Below are positions 35,731 to 44,540 of a stretch of DNA of 64,000 nt, piece by piece. The stretch comes from VRUE01 sp963824215 (GTDB lineage: Bacteria; Actinomycetota; Thermoleophilia; Solirubrobacterales; 70-9), in the NCBI GenBank assembly GCA_963824215.1, contig CAWGOE010000003.1, positions 124,001-188,000 of the forward strand. Reading direction: 5' to 3'. Made by a program: the position numbers and the translations under genes. A model generated the notes under the pieces. It was not told the origin of the DNA and ran no database searches. It was given only the letters and a program-made list of their open reading frames with translations. Each line of letters starts with the position of its first letter. Positions within the stretch are counted from its first letter, which is position 1.

Positions 35731-36570
35731 CCGTCGCGCCCCACTACGGCGGCTAGATAGGCGTCCTCAAGCGTGCCGCTCACGACGCGGACGCCGTAGA
35801 CCTCGGCGCCACCGGCGACGAGCTCGCGGACGATCCGCGGGACGTCCTCGCGGCGCGCGTCGGGCAGGCGGCGCACGCCATCGGAGGTCTCGACCTCGAC
35901 ACCGCCGGGCGCGGTCAGGTCCTCCGGCCGTCCCTCGGTCACGACCCGGCCGCCGTCGATGATGATGACCCGGTCGCAGACGAGCTCGATCTCGCTGAGC
36001 AGGTGCGAGTTCAGCAGCACGCCGACGCCTTGGTCGCGCAGCCCGACGAGCAGGTCGCGTACGGTGCGCCGGCCACCTGGGTCGAGCGCGCTCGTCGGCT
36101 CATCGAGCAGCACGAGCCGCGGGGTTCCGATCAGCGCTTGGGCGATGCCCAACCGCTGCTGCATGCCCTTGCTCATCGTCTCCACTCGGCGCCCGCCCTC
36201 GCCGCTGAGGCCAACCCGCGCCAGCAGCGCCTCGCGCTCGGCCGCCCCGCCCTCGGAGCGGGCCAGGCGCTGGTGCAGCGCGAGCACCTCTTCGGCGCGA
36301 GCCCAGCCGGGGAAGCGGAACAGCTCGGCGAGGTAGCCGGTTGATGCTCGTGCCGCTCGGCTGCCCGCCGTCGCGCCGGCGACGTGCGCCTCCCCGGCGG
36401 TTGGCCGGACCAGGCCGCAGGCGATCTTCACCAGCGTCGACTTGCCTGCCCCATTGGGACCGAGCAGGCCGACGAGCTCCCCCGCCGCGACCTCGAGAAT
36501 CGACGGCGTCGAGCGCGGTCGTCTTGCCGTAGCGCTTCGAGAGGCCACGGGCAGAGAGGGCGGCGGTCAT
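35727..36570 (-). pseudogene. ABC transporter ATPase with a frameshift near 36498
   Basis: The expected N-terminus MTAALSARGLSKRYGKTTAL starts at 36570, then the frame breaks. The remainder continues in another frame from LEVAAGELVGLLGPNGAGKS (Walker A) through LDEPTSALDPGG (Walker B) to the end. One extra base in GAATCG around 36497-36500 restores the reading if removed. Everything downstream is intact, including MSKGMQQRLGIAQALIG. A sequencing error or recent mutation are both possible. Confidence 0.8.
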
Positions 36571-36684
36571 CCGCAGAGTCTTGCGATCACCGCCGATGTC
36601 TGGCCGCTCGATGTCGAAATCGGCGCACCTCGTTCGTCATACCTGTAAAAGCAAGTTCCAATGCTCTGAGACGGAGGTCGACAA

Positions 36685-37257
36685 ATGGCAGCACGGATCG
36701 TTGTGACGGAGTTCGTTTCGCTCGACGGCGTGATGGAGGCGCCGGGAGGGGAGCCGGGCTTTAAGTACCCCGGTTGGACCTTTGAGTTCGAGCGCGGTGA
36801 GGATGGGAATCAGTTCAAGCTGGACGAGACGAGGCAGTCCGACGGGCTGCTGATTGGTCGGCGCACCTACGAAAGCTTTGCCGGGGCCTGGCCGCAGCGT
36901 GAGGGCGAGTTCGCCGACAAGTTCAACTCGATGCCGAAGTTCGTCGTCTCGACGACGCTTGGCGAGCCGGAGTGGAACAACACGACGGTCCTCGACGGCG
37001 ATGACGCAACGGCCGAGGTGCGCGAGCTGAAGGAGACGTTCGACGGCGAGCTTCAGGTGCCGGGAAGCCACCGGCTAGTCCAGGAGCTGCTCGCGAGCGA
37101 CCTGGTCGATCAGGTCAACCTGATGGTCTTTCCGGTGATCCTCGGAACCGGCAAGAAGGCCTTCGAGGAGCTGCCCGAGCGACTCAGCCTGCGGCTCAAA
37201 GAGTCGAAGGTCGTCGGCGAGGGAGTCGCCGTGATGATCTACGAGCGAGCTGCCTGA
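36685..37257 (+). CDS. DHFR/RibD-like reductase
   Basis: 190 aa, GGAGG 7 nt before the ATG. RIVVTEFVSLDGVMEAPGGE, LLIGRRTYESFAGAWP and VPGSHRLVQELLASDLVDQV are the NADPH-binding and core motifs of the RibD C-terminal-like family. The second of three paralogues in the window; substrate unknown. It is divergent from the ABC exporter. Confidence 0.88.
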   Translation: MAARIVVTEFVSLDGVMEAPGGEPGFKYPGWTFEFERGEDGNQFKLDETRQSDGLLIGRRTYESFAGAWPQREGEFADKFNSMPKFVVSTTLGEPEWNNTTVLDGDDATAEVRELKETFDGELQVPGSHRLVQELLASDLVDQVNLMVFPVILGTGKKAFEELPERLSLRLKESKVVGEGVAVMIYERAA

Positions 37258-37294
37258 ACGTCGCTCGGGTGCACATAGGCGGTTCGGTCGCGCT

Positions 37295-37300
37295 TAGGAT
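37295..37300 (+). promoter_or_regulatory. -10 box TAGGAT
   Basis: Ends 9 nt before the ATG at 37310, with no Shine-Dalgarno sequence between. Confidence 0.4.
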
Positions 37301-37309
37301 CGCTCACCT

Positions 37310-39382
37310 ATGAGACTTCGTGACATCTGGCGGGGACTGCTCGTGCTCCTGCTCGACGCCGTCACGCTGCTGCTGCTCTCGCAGGCGCTCTCGGGCTTTG
37401 TCCTCGACGGGGCGGCGACCGCGCTTGCCGCGGCCGCGATGATCGGTCTGCTCAACGCCCTGATCTGGCCGGCCCTCGCCCGCTTCGCGCTGCCGCTGAC
37501 CGTCCTCACCCTGGGGGGCGCGGCGCTGGTGCTGAACGGCGTGCTCGTCACCTTCGCGATCGACGTCCTGCCGGGGGCGGAGATCGGCGGCGTCTTGGAG
37601 GGGACCGTGGTGACGATCGTGATGGCGGCGGTCACCTCGATCGTCTACGCGCTGCTGGCGATCGACGAGAACGAGTCCTGGTACCGCTACGTCGTGCGGC
37701 GGCAGGCGCGTCGACGTGAGCACGTCGTCGAGAGCGAGGTCCCGGGTGTCCTCTTCCTCGAGATCGACGGCCTTGCTCACGACGTTCTCCACCGCGCGCT
37801 CAGTGACGGCAGCGCCCCCAATCTCGCCGCCTGGCTGCGGAGCGGCTCGCACCACCTGCGGCAGTGGGAGACGGATTGGTCCTCGCAGACCGGCGCCTGC
37901 CAGGCCGGGCTGCTGCACGGCGACAACGACGACATGCCCGCCTTCCGCTGGTGGGAGAAGGACCGGGACAAAGCGATCGTCACCAACCATCCGCGCGACG
38001 CGGAAGAGATCGAGCGGCGGCACTCGAACGGTCGCGGTTTGCTGCACGCCGACGGCGCCAGCCGCGCCAACATCCTCTCCGGCGACGCGCCGCACTCGAT
38101 GCTGACGATGAGCACGGCACTGCACCGCCGCCGCCCGATCGGCCGTGACTACGCCGCGTACTTCGCCCGTCCCTACGCCGTTGCTCGCACCTTCGTCCTC
38201 GTCCTCGCCGAGGTCGCCCGCGAGCGCCGCGCCGCCCGCGGTCAGGTTCGCGATGACGTCCGTCCCCGGATCGCCCGCAGCCGCTCTTACGCGCTCGTCA
38301 GGGCCTGGGGGACCGTGGTCCAGCGCGACCTTCAGGTGGCCGCGGTCGTCGGCGACGTCCTCGCTGGGCGTCCCGCCATCTACACGACCTTCCTCGCCTA
38401 CGACGAGGTCGCCCACCACTCCGGGATCGAGCGCCACGACGCGCTTGCCGTGCTCCGCGACCTCGATCGGCAGATCGCCCGGATTGCCACCGCCTGCGCC
38501 GAGGCGCCGCGGCCCTACCGCCTCGTCGTGCTCTCCGACCACGGCCAGTCGCAGGGCGAAACCTTCCTCGATCGCTACGGAGAAACCCTCGAGGACCTGG
38601 TCCAGTCGGCTTGCGATGCGGGGAGCACGATCGCGGCCGAAGGGGGCGACGAGGACGCGCTCTCCTACATGAGTGCCGGCCTGACCGAGGTCGCGCGCGA
38701 CGACACCGTCGCCGCGCGGACCGTGCGGGTCGCGACCCGGGGGCGCAGCGCCGACGGGGTCGTTGCGCTCGACCCAGACGATCGCCGCGAGATCGAGGAG
38801 ACGCGCGGGGATGGGATCCCGGAGCTATCCGTGATGGCCTCCGGGTGCCTCGGCTTGATCAGCTTTCCGCGCGAGCCGGGGCGGGTTACCCTGGAGCGGT
38901 TGGAAACTCTTTATCCCCGCCTGCTCCCTGCGCTCCGTGACCACCCAGGGATTGGGTTCGTGCTCGTGCGCTCCGAGCACTCGGGGGCGATCGCGGTCGG
39001 CAGGGGCGGAACTAGGTTCCTCGACGAGGACCGGGTCGAGGGAGAGGACCCGCTGGCGCCCTTTGGTCCGCATGCCGCCGACCACCTGCGGCGCACCGAC
39101 GGCTTTCCACACTGCGCCGACCTGATGCTCAACAGCACCTTCTGGCCGGAGTTCGGCGAGGTCGCCGCCTTCGAGGAGCTGGTCGGCTCGCACGGGGGCA
39201 TGGGCGGGACCCAGAGCTTCCCGTTCGTGCTCCACCCGAGTGACCTGGCTTGGGCCGAGGACGACGTGGTCGGGGCTGAGCGCGTCCACCGGATCTTTTG
39301 CGCCTGGCTGGCTCAGCTGGGGCACTCCAGCTATGAGAGCGAGGTCGCCCCGCCGGGCGCAAGTACCCGCGTCTCCACCTGA
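37310..39382 (+). CDS. Membrane protein: holin-like N-terminus fused to alkaline-phosphatase-family domain
   Basis: 690 aa. Residues 8-125 have four TM helices of the phage-holin-4/YvlD type (LLVLLLDAVTLLLLSQALSG onward). Residues 140-680 are a type I phosphodiesterase/alkaline-phosphatase-like domain: FLEIDGLAHDVL metal Asp, FLAYDEVAHHSG, VVLSDHGQSQGE, and a late HGGMGGTQSFP. Metal ligands Asp and His are all visible. It should hydrolyse a phospho- or sulphodiester outside the membrane, or act in lipid or polymer metabolism. Its 3' end overlaps the convergent MBL gene by 52 nt. Confidence 0.85.
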   Translation: MRLRDIWRGLLVLLLDAVTLLLLSQALSGFVLDGAATALAAAAMIGLLNALIWPALARFALPLTVLTLGGAALVLNGVLVTFAIDVLPGAEIGGVLEGTVVTIVMAAVTSIVYALLAIDENESWYRYVVRRQARRREHVVESEVPGVLFLEIDGLAHDVLHRALSDGSAPNLAAWLRSGSHHLRQWETDWSSQTGACQAGLLHGDNDDMPAFRWWEKDRDKAIVTNHPRDAEEIERRHSNGRGLLHADGASRANILSGDAPHSMLTMSTALHRRRPIGRDYAAYFARPYAVARTFVLVLAEVARERRAARGQVRDDVRPRIARSRSYALVRAWGTVVQRDLQVAAVVGDVLAGRPAIYTTFLAYDEVAHHSGIERHDALAVLRDLDRQIARIATACAEAPRPYRLVVLSDHGQSQGETFLDRYGETLEDLVQSACDAGSTIAAEGGDEDALSYMSAGLTEVARDDTVAARTVRVATRGRSADGVVALDPDDRREIEETRGDGIPELSVMASGCLGLISFPREPGRVTLERLETLYPRLLPALRDHPGIGFVLVRSEHSGAIAVGRGGTRFLDEDRVEGEDPLAPFGPHAADHLRRTDGFPHCADLMLNSTFWPEFGEVAAFEELVGSHGGMGGTQSFPFVLHPSDLAWAEDDVVGAERVHRIFCAWLAQLGHSSYESEVAPPGASTRVST

Positions 39383-40083
39383 GGCGCCAGGTCCCGCATC
39401 CAGGTTTCAAACTCGCGAGGCGGTGTCCGCAGGGGGTCGGGGCGAAGCCGCGCCAGGCCGAGCGGGTAGAGCGTCCCCCAGTGGATCGGGATCACGATCC
39501 TCGGCGATAACAGCGCCGCCGCCCGCGCGGCGCGCTCGGGATCGAGGTGTCCGGGGCCGATGCTCGGTCCCCAGCCCCAGATCGGCAGCAGCGCGAGGTC
39601 GAGCTCCGGCCCAAGCCCAGCCATCCCATCGAAGATGTCGGTGTCACCGGCGAAGTAGATCCTCCGATCGCGACCCGCCAGGAGAAACCCGACCGCCTCC
39701 GATTCGCGCTCGAACCGGCTCTCGCTCGGATGCCGCGCCTCCACGGCGGTGACGGTGACCGCACCGACCTGGCTGGATTCCCCCGGCGCCAGCTCCGAGA
39801 CCGCGCTGAAGCCGTGCCGCTCGAGGAACTCCCGCGACCCAGGCGCTCCGATCACCGGCACGTCGCGACCGACCCGGCGCAGCGAGGGGAGGTCAGCGTG
39901 GTCGTGATGGAGGTGGGAGATCAGCACGGCGTCGAGGTCCTCCGTCACTCCGGGCGCTGGCCGCGCCCCATGGCGGCGCAGCGGCCCGACCCGCGTGCGC
40001 AACACGGGATCGGTGAGCAGCCGCGCCCCGTCGAGCTCGGCGAGGACGGTCGCGTGACCTACGTAGGTGACTCGGTCGGGCAT
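39331..40083 (-). CDS. MBL-fold metal-dependent hydrolase (UlaG-like)
   Basis: 250 aa. VTYVGHATVLAELDGARLLT, then the metal motif LISHLHHDHADLPSL (HxHxDH), GDTDIFDGM and IPIHWGTLYPLG. This is the lactonase/UlaG branch of the metallo-beta-lactamase superfamily. Ligands are complete, so activity is likely; substrate not predictable. No carbohydrate operon is nearby. Confidence 0.9.
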   Translation of the reverse strand: MPDRVTYVGHATVLAELDGARLLTDPVLRTRVGPLRRHGARPAPGVTEDLDAVLISHLHHDHADLPSLRRVGRDVPVIGAPGSREFLERHGFSAVSELAPGESSQVGAVTVTAVEARHPSESRFERESEAVGFLLAGRDRRIYFAGDTDIFDGMAGLGPELDLALLPIWGWGPSIGPGHLDPERAARAAALLSPRIVIPIHWGTLYPLGLARLRPDPLRTPPREFETWMRDLAPQVETRVLAPGGATSLS

Positions 40084-40142
40084 CTCACACCGGCGTCGGC
40101 CGGCCGCGATGTCGGGAGCGCCGCGTATCGTCCGCGAGCGCG

Positions 40143-41318
40143 ATGAGCGAGCGTCGAGCGATTCTCCGCGGCAAACTGCGGCGCCCTGGGCGCGAGGGCG
40201 TTGGCGACGAGGGCGAAGTCATCGAGATCGAGCCGAGCGAGCTGAGCGGGCTGTTCGCCGCGCCGCAGTGGCTACGCGACCTCGGCTTCTCCGCTTGGCT
40301 CCTGGTCGGAGCCGCGGCCGCGCTGATCGGCGCGATCTGGCTCCTCTCTCTTACGGAGACGATCGTGCTGCCGGTGATCGTGGCCGGGATCATCGCCTCT
40401 GTCACTGCTCCCCTCGTCGACTGGCTTCGCCGGCACGGGATCCCGCGGGGGATTGGCGCCGTGCTCGTCTTCCTCGCGATCATCGCAGTCGGCGTTGGCG
40501 TCGGGCTGCTCGTCCTGGCGGGGATCGCGAGCCAGGCGGACAGCCTCTCTGAGCGGCTGCGCGAAGGGGCGAGCGAGATCGAGTCCTGGGTCGGCGACCT
40601 CGGGGTGAGCTCGACCACCGCCGCGAACGCCAACGCTGACGCCAGCGCCTCGATCAGCTCCGGCTTCTCCGCCCTCACCCACGGCCTACTGGGCGGAGTC
40701 GACAAATTGGCCTCGCTGACCGTCTTCCTCTCCTTCACCGCCCTCAGCCTCTTCTTCCTGCTCAAGGACGCGCCGACGATCGGCGGCTTCGTCGAGCGCC
40801 ACCTCGGCGTGCCGGTGCCGCTCGCCCGCTCGATTTTGGGCCGGGTGGCCGGCAGCATGCGGGGATATTTCCTCGGCGTGACCGTCGTCTCACTCTGGAG
40901 CTCGACGATCGTCGGGGCGGGAGCGCTGCTCCTCGGGGTCCCCCTGCCGGGAACGATCGCGGCGGTCACCTTCGTCGGCGGGTTCGTCCCCTACCTTGGC
41001 GCCTGGGCTGCCGGAGCCTTCGCAGTCCTCATCGCCCTCGGCGGCGCGGGTCCCGAGACCGCCTTGGCGATCGCGGTCGTCGTCCTACTCGCCAACGGCG
41101 TCCTCCAGCAGCTGGTCCAGCCGATCGCATACGGCGCGGCTCTCAAACTGCATCCGCTGGCCGTGCTGATCGCGACGATCGCCGGTGGCTGCCTCTTCGG
41201 CACCGTCGGACTGGTCCTGGCGGCGCCACTGCTCTCGGCCGCGGTGCGGATCTCGGCCGACATCAAAGAGGCCGAGGAAGAGACACAGGCTGTGGGCAGC
41301 GATCCCGCACCGGCGTAG
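40143..41318 (+). CDS. AI-2E family transporter
   Basis: 391 aa, about eight TM helices. An N-terminal pair (WLLVGAAAALIGAIWLLSLT) and a central soluble segment of about 70 residues (SQADSLSERLREGASEIESW) are followed by C-terminal helices with VGGFVPYLGAWAAG and IAYGAALKLHPLAVLIATIA, the family signature. Named for autoinducer-2 export, but most members have other or unknown substrates, including Na+/H+ exchange. Confidence 0.9.
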   Translation: MSERRAILRGKLRRPGREGVGDEGEVIEIEPSELSGLFAAPQWLRDLGFSAWLLVGAAAALIGAIWLLSLTETIVLPVIVAGIIASVTAPLVDWLRRHGIPRGIGAVLVFLAIIAVGVGVGLLVLAGIASQADSLSERLREGASEIESWVGDLGVSSTTAANANADASASISSGFSALTHGLLGGVDKLASLTVFLSFTALSLFFLLKDAPTIGGFVERHLGVPVPLARSILGRVAGSMRGYFLGVTVVSLWSSTIVGAGALLLGVPLPGTIAAVTFVGGFVPYLGAWAAGAFAVLIALGGAGPETALAIAVVVLLANGVLQQLVQPIAYGAALKLHPLAVLIATIAGGCLFGTVGLVLAAPLLSAAVRISADIKEAEEETQAVGSDPAPA

Positions 41319-41459
41319 CGCAAGGGAGACCCTCGCGCTGAGGATCGGATTTAGCTCGAAATTGCGGGCAAGGGGGCGAAAACAGTGGCGCCCAGACTTA
41401 GGGGTGTGTGAGTCAGCTCCGTTGGGGAAGGAGGGCGATTAGGTGCTACTTTCATGTAC

Positions 41460-41732
41460 ATGAGCGAGTCGGTAGGTATCGCGGAGCTGCGTCAGAACCT
41501 GAGCGTGTATTTACGGCGGGTAAGCCAAGGGGAGCGGCTGGTGGTGACCGACCGGAATCGGCCGGTGGCTGAGCTGGGACCCGCGCCGACCACGGGGCCA
41601 GACCTCGATCGGCTGATCGCCGAGGGGAGGGTTTCGCGTCCGGTGCGGCGGGGTCTACCGGAGCCGCTGGAGCTGACCGGCGATCCGGGGGCGTTGAGCC
41701 GTGCGCTCGACGAAATCCGTGGCGATCGCTGA
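41460..41732 (+). CDS. Phd/YefM-family antitoxin
   Basis: 90 aa from the ATG at 41460, chosen because TACTTT (41447-41452) ends 7 nt upstream; an ATG at 41454 would add two residues. SVGIAELRQNLSVYLRRVSQ and GERLVVTDRNRPVAELGP are the Phd/YefM core. It precedes a PIN-domain toxin gene that is frameshifted. The Shine-Dalgarno-like AAGGAGG at 41429 is too far upstream for this start. Confidence 0.88.
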   Translation: MSESVGIAELRQNLSVYLRRVSQGERLVVTDRNRPVAELGPAPTTGPDLDRLIAEGRVSRPVRRGLPEPLELTGDPGALSRALDEIRGDR

Positions 41733-41735
41733 GTT

Positions 41736-42150
41736 GTGACGGTTTTCTACGCGGACGCCTCGGCGTTGGTCAAGCTGATCCGCGAGGAGGCCGAGTCGGG
41801 GGTTTTGCGTGCTTATGTCGAGGGTGCGGACTTGGTCAGCAGCGAGCTGGTCCTGACCGAGATCCCGCGCGCGGTGCGTAGGGCGGTTGCGCAGAACCCC
41901 GAGCTTCCCGCTTGACCTCCTGCTGGAACGAGCCGGTGAGTTAATCGATGTGCTCGCCTTGCGGCCGCTTGACCGTGCTTTGCTTACCGGGGCAGGGGCA
42001 CTCGCCGAGCCAGCGCTACGTGCTCTCGATGCGATCCATGTTGCCTCAGCTGTCGATCTCGATCCAATCGAGGCATTTGTGACCTACGACGAACGCCAGG
42101 CCGCCGCAGCCCGCCTTGCCGGCTTACGCACTATCTCTCCCGGGGTCTGA
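41736..42150 (+). pseudogene. vapC: VapC-like PIN toxin with a frameshift near 41900
   Basis: From the GTG: (M)TVFYADASALVKLIREEAES has the first catalytic Asp, and VSSELVLTEIPRAVRRAV the second acidic site, then a premature TGA at 41913. The rest, LDLLLERAGELIDVLALRPL to LDAIHVASAVDL and FVTYDERQAAAARLAG, continues in the +1 frame. A single-base change in or near the CCCC at about 41897 explains it. Mutation of a toxin is a common way to lose toxicity; sequencing error in a homopolymer is equally possible. Confidence 0.8.
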
Positions 42151-42155
42151 CTGAG

Positions 42156-42792
42156 ATGCCCGGCGAGGAGTGGACGAGCGACGAGGAGAAAGTCCAGCAC
42201 TACCTCGGCCGCTCGGACGAGTTTCCGCATCGGCTGGAGGGGGAGGGCGTCCTGCTCGAGCATGTGCCTCGCGAAGCGCGTCGTGTTCTCGACCTCGGCA
42301 CTGGGGACGGCCGCCTGCTCGCCTTGCTCCAAGTTGAGCGTCCGGAAATGGTTGGCGTTGGCCTCGACTTCTCCGAGCTGATGCTCGTCGGAAGCTCGCG
42401 AGCGCTTCGCCGGGGACGAGCGCGTCGAGCTGGTCGAGCACGACCTCGTGGAGCCGCTGCCGGCGCTGGGGCGTTTCGACGCGGTTGTCTCCTCGTTCGC
42501 GATCCACCACCTCGAGCACGAGCGCAAGCGCTCGCTCTACGGCGAGGTGTTCGACCTGCTCGAGCCCGGCGGGGTCTTCGCCAACTTCGAGCATGTGGCG
42601 TCGGCGAGCCATCGCCTGCACCTGGCGTTCTTCGCCGCGATCGACGAGCCGATCGAGAACGAGGATCCGTCGGACCGGCTGCTCGACGTCGAGACGCAGC
42701 TTGGTTGGCTGCGCGAGCTTGGCTTCGATGACGTCGACTGCTATTGGAAGTGGCTGGAGATGGCGCTTCTGATTGGCGTCAAGCCTGTCTGA
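42156..42792 (+). pseudogene. Class I SAM methyltransferase with a frameshift near 42390
   Basis: The N-terminal part has RRVLDLGTGDGRLLALLQVE (SAM motif I) and GLDFSELML; the frame then breaks. The C-terminal part runs in another frame: VEPLPALGRFDAVVSSFAIH (motif post II), LLEPGGVFANFEHV and LGFDDVDCYWKWLEMALLIG. Removing one A near 42391 joins them through ARERFAGDERVELVEHDLVE. The joined product, about 210 aa, would be a normal small-molecule methyltransferase; substrate unknown. Confidence 0.8.
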
Positions 42793-42863
42793 GGCAAGCG
42801 CTGCCGGGTAGCTCTGTTTTAGCGGCCCTTCATATCTCGCCGCCAAAGTCAGGAAGCCAGTCA

Positions 42864-44540
42864 ATGGAGCCTCACTCGAACCAGATGGAGAGGGTCGCTG
42901 CTGAACACCCTCGTCGCCGCCGACCTGCGGTTGCGCCCACTCTGTTTCTCTGCCTCTGTCTTGGCCTTCTCTTCACCGCTTCGGCCGGCGCGGCTCCGTT
43001 CTGTGAGGGGCAGCGGGCGACGATCTTCTCCAACGAGGCGGCGATTCACGGAACCAAGGGCCCCGACGTGATCGTCGGTGGCCGCGGTCCCAATGACATC
43101 TCGGGAGCCGGTGGCAACGACCTGATCTGCGCCGGCTCTGGTCGCGACACGATCCACGGCGATCGGGGTAATGACACGATCGACGGAAAGCGCGGCAACG
43201 ACACTGTCCGCGGCGGTCGTGGCTCTGACGAAGTTGACGGCGGCAGCGATCGCGACAAGGTCATCGGCGATAGCGGCAACGACACCTTGTACGGGGGGCG
43301 CGGCAATCGCGATGACGTCGACGGCGGGCCGGGCGACGACGTGGCGGGTGGCGGCCCCGGCGCTTTTGACTCGCTCATGGGCGGCGTCGGCCGGGACCGC
43401 GTCGACGGTGGCGCCGGCAGCCACGACATCGCCTCCTACCGAGGGGCGGGCGGATCGGTCGCGGTCAATCTCGGCTCCGGGCTCGTGACCGGGGCTGAGG
43501 AAGAGCGCTTGACCGGCATCGAGGACGCCGTCGGCGGTTCGGGCGAGGACGTTCTGTTGGGCTCCGACACGACGTCCAACCGGCTGGACGGCGGACCAGG
43601 GGACGACCGCCTGCTCGGCGTATGGCGGAGTGACCAGGCCTATGGCGGTCCCGGCAGCGATCAATGTGTCGGCCCCTTCACGGTCGAGGATTCCTGTGGG
43701 CCGGCCGGCGGCCGCCGCGGAACCAAGATCGAGCTGTACGAGAGCATCGTCGGCTCCTCAAGCCTGGCCATCGCCGGTGACGATGACGTCGACGACGTGA
43801 CCGTGGCGCGCGGAGAGCGCGGCTATGTCGTGCGCGGCGGGAGTGGCAATCCGGTGCTCCACAGCGCCCCCCGCTCCGGCGACTGTGCGTCCGCCGCGGG
43901 TTCGGTTTCCTGCGCTGGTCCGGTGACCTCGATCCTCGTCTCTTTGGGTGGCGGCAACGACAGGGTCACTGTCAGGGGCAGCGTCCCGGCCGAGGTTTCG
44001 GTCACGGTCGACGGCGGACCGGGACGTGACTGGGTGCGTGGTGGCCGCGGTGGCGACACGCTTTACGGCGGCGACGACGGGGACCCCGACACGATCGTCG
44101 GCGGTGGGGGGGACGATGTGCTCTTCGGCGTCAACATCCTCCACCCCCGCCGCAGCAGCGGCGCGGCGACGCTGGTCGGCGGCCCTGGCAACGACCTCAT
44201 GGTCGGCGGCCAGCCCTGCGATGACCTCTTTCACGGTGGCCTTGGCGACAACGACAGCGCCTCCTTCGCCCGGGTGCGCAATGTCGGGATCGTCGTCAAG
44301 GCGGCGATTGGCGGCAGGGTTTTCGACCCCGAGGCCGCCGCCTGCGGCGCCAGCCGCATCGACGGCACGGTCGAGAAGATCGAGGGATCGACCGGCCCCG
44401 ACATCCTGCTGGGCAGCCCTGGCTCCGACACGCTGCTCGGCCGCGGCGGGGCCGACCTGCTTGACGGCAGGGACGACTTGGATCGCTGCATCGGCGGTCG
44501 CGGCGGCGATCAGGATCGTCGCTGCGAGTACGCGCGGTAG
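42864..44540 (+). CDS. Secreted RTX (hemolysin-type) calcium-binding repeat protein
   Basis: 558 aa from the ATG with GGAAG upstream. Signal peptide PTLFLCLCLGLLFTASAGAA. The rest is arrays of GGxGxDxUx nonapeptides (GGNDLICAGSGRDTIHGDRG, GNDTVRGGRGSDEVDGGSD), with a second array near the C-terminus (LGRGGADLLDGRDDLDRC). The repeats fold into a calcium-filled beta-roll outside the cell. No adjacent type I secretion genes are present; the signal peptide suggests Sec export instead. No enzymatic domain is seen. Its 3' end overlaps the convergent dehydrogenase gene by 31 nt. Confidence 0.88.
   Translation: MEPHSNQMERVAAEHPRRRRPAVAPTLFLCLCLGLLFTASAGAAPFCEGQRATIFSNEAAIHGTKGPDVIVGGRGPNDISGAGGNDLICAGSGRDTIHGDRGNDTIDGKRGNDTVRGGRGSDEVDGGSDRDKVIGDSGNDTLYGGRGNRDDVDGGPGDDVAGGGPGAFDSLMGGVGRDRVDGGAGSHDIASYRGAGGSVAVNLGSGLVTGAEEERLTGIEDAVGGSGEDVLLGSDTTSNRLDGGPGDDRLLGVWRSDQAYGGPGSDQCVGPFTVEDSCGPAGGRRGTKIELYESIVGSSSLAIAGDDDVDDVTVARGERGYVVRGGSGNPVLHSAPRSGDCASAAGSVSCAGPVTSILVSLGGGNDRVTVRGSVPAEVSVTVDGGPGRDWVRGGRGGDTLYGGDDGDPDTIVGGGGDDVLFGVNILHPRRSSGAATLVGGPGNDLMVGGQPCDDLFHGGLGDNDSASFARVRNVGIVVKAAIGGRVFDPEAAACGASRIDGTVEKIEGSTGPDILLGSPGSDTLLGRGGADLLDGRDDLDRCIGGRGGDQDRRCEYAR

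Noticed and set aside
42744..42863. Upstream extension of the RTX protein
   Set aside because: It overlaps the methyltransferase end, lacks a signal sequence at its start, and the ATG at 42864 has a good ribosome site.
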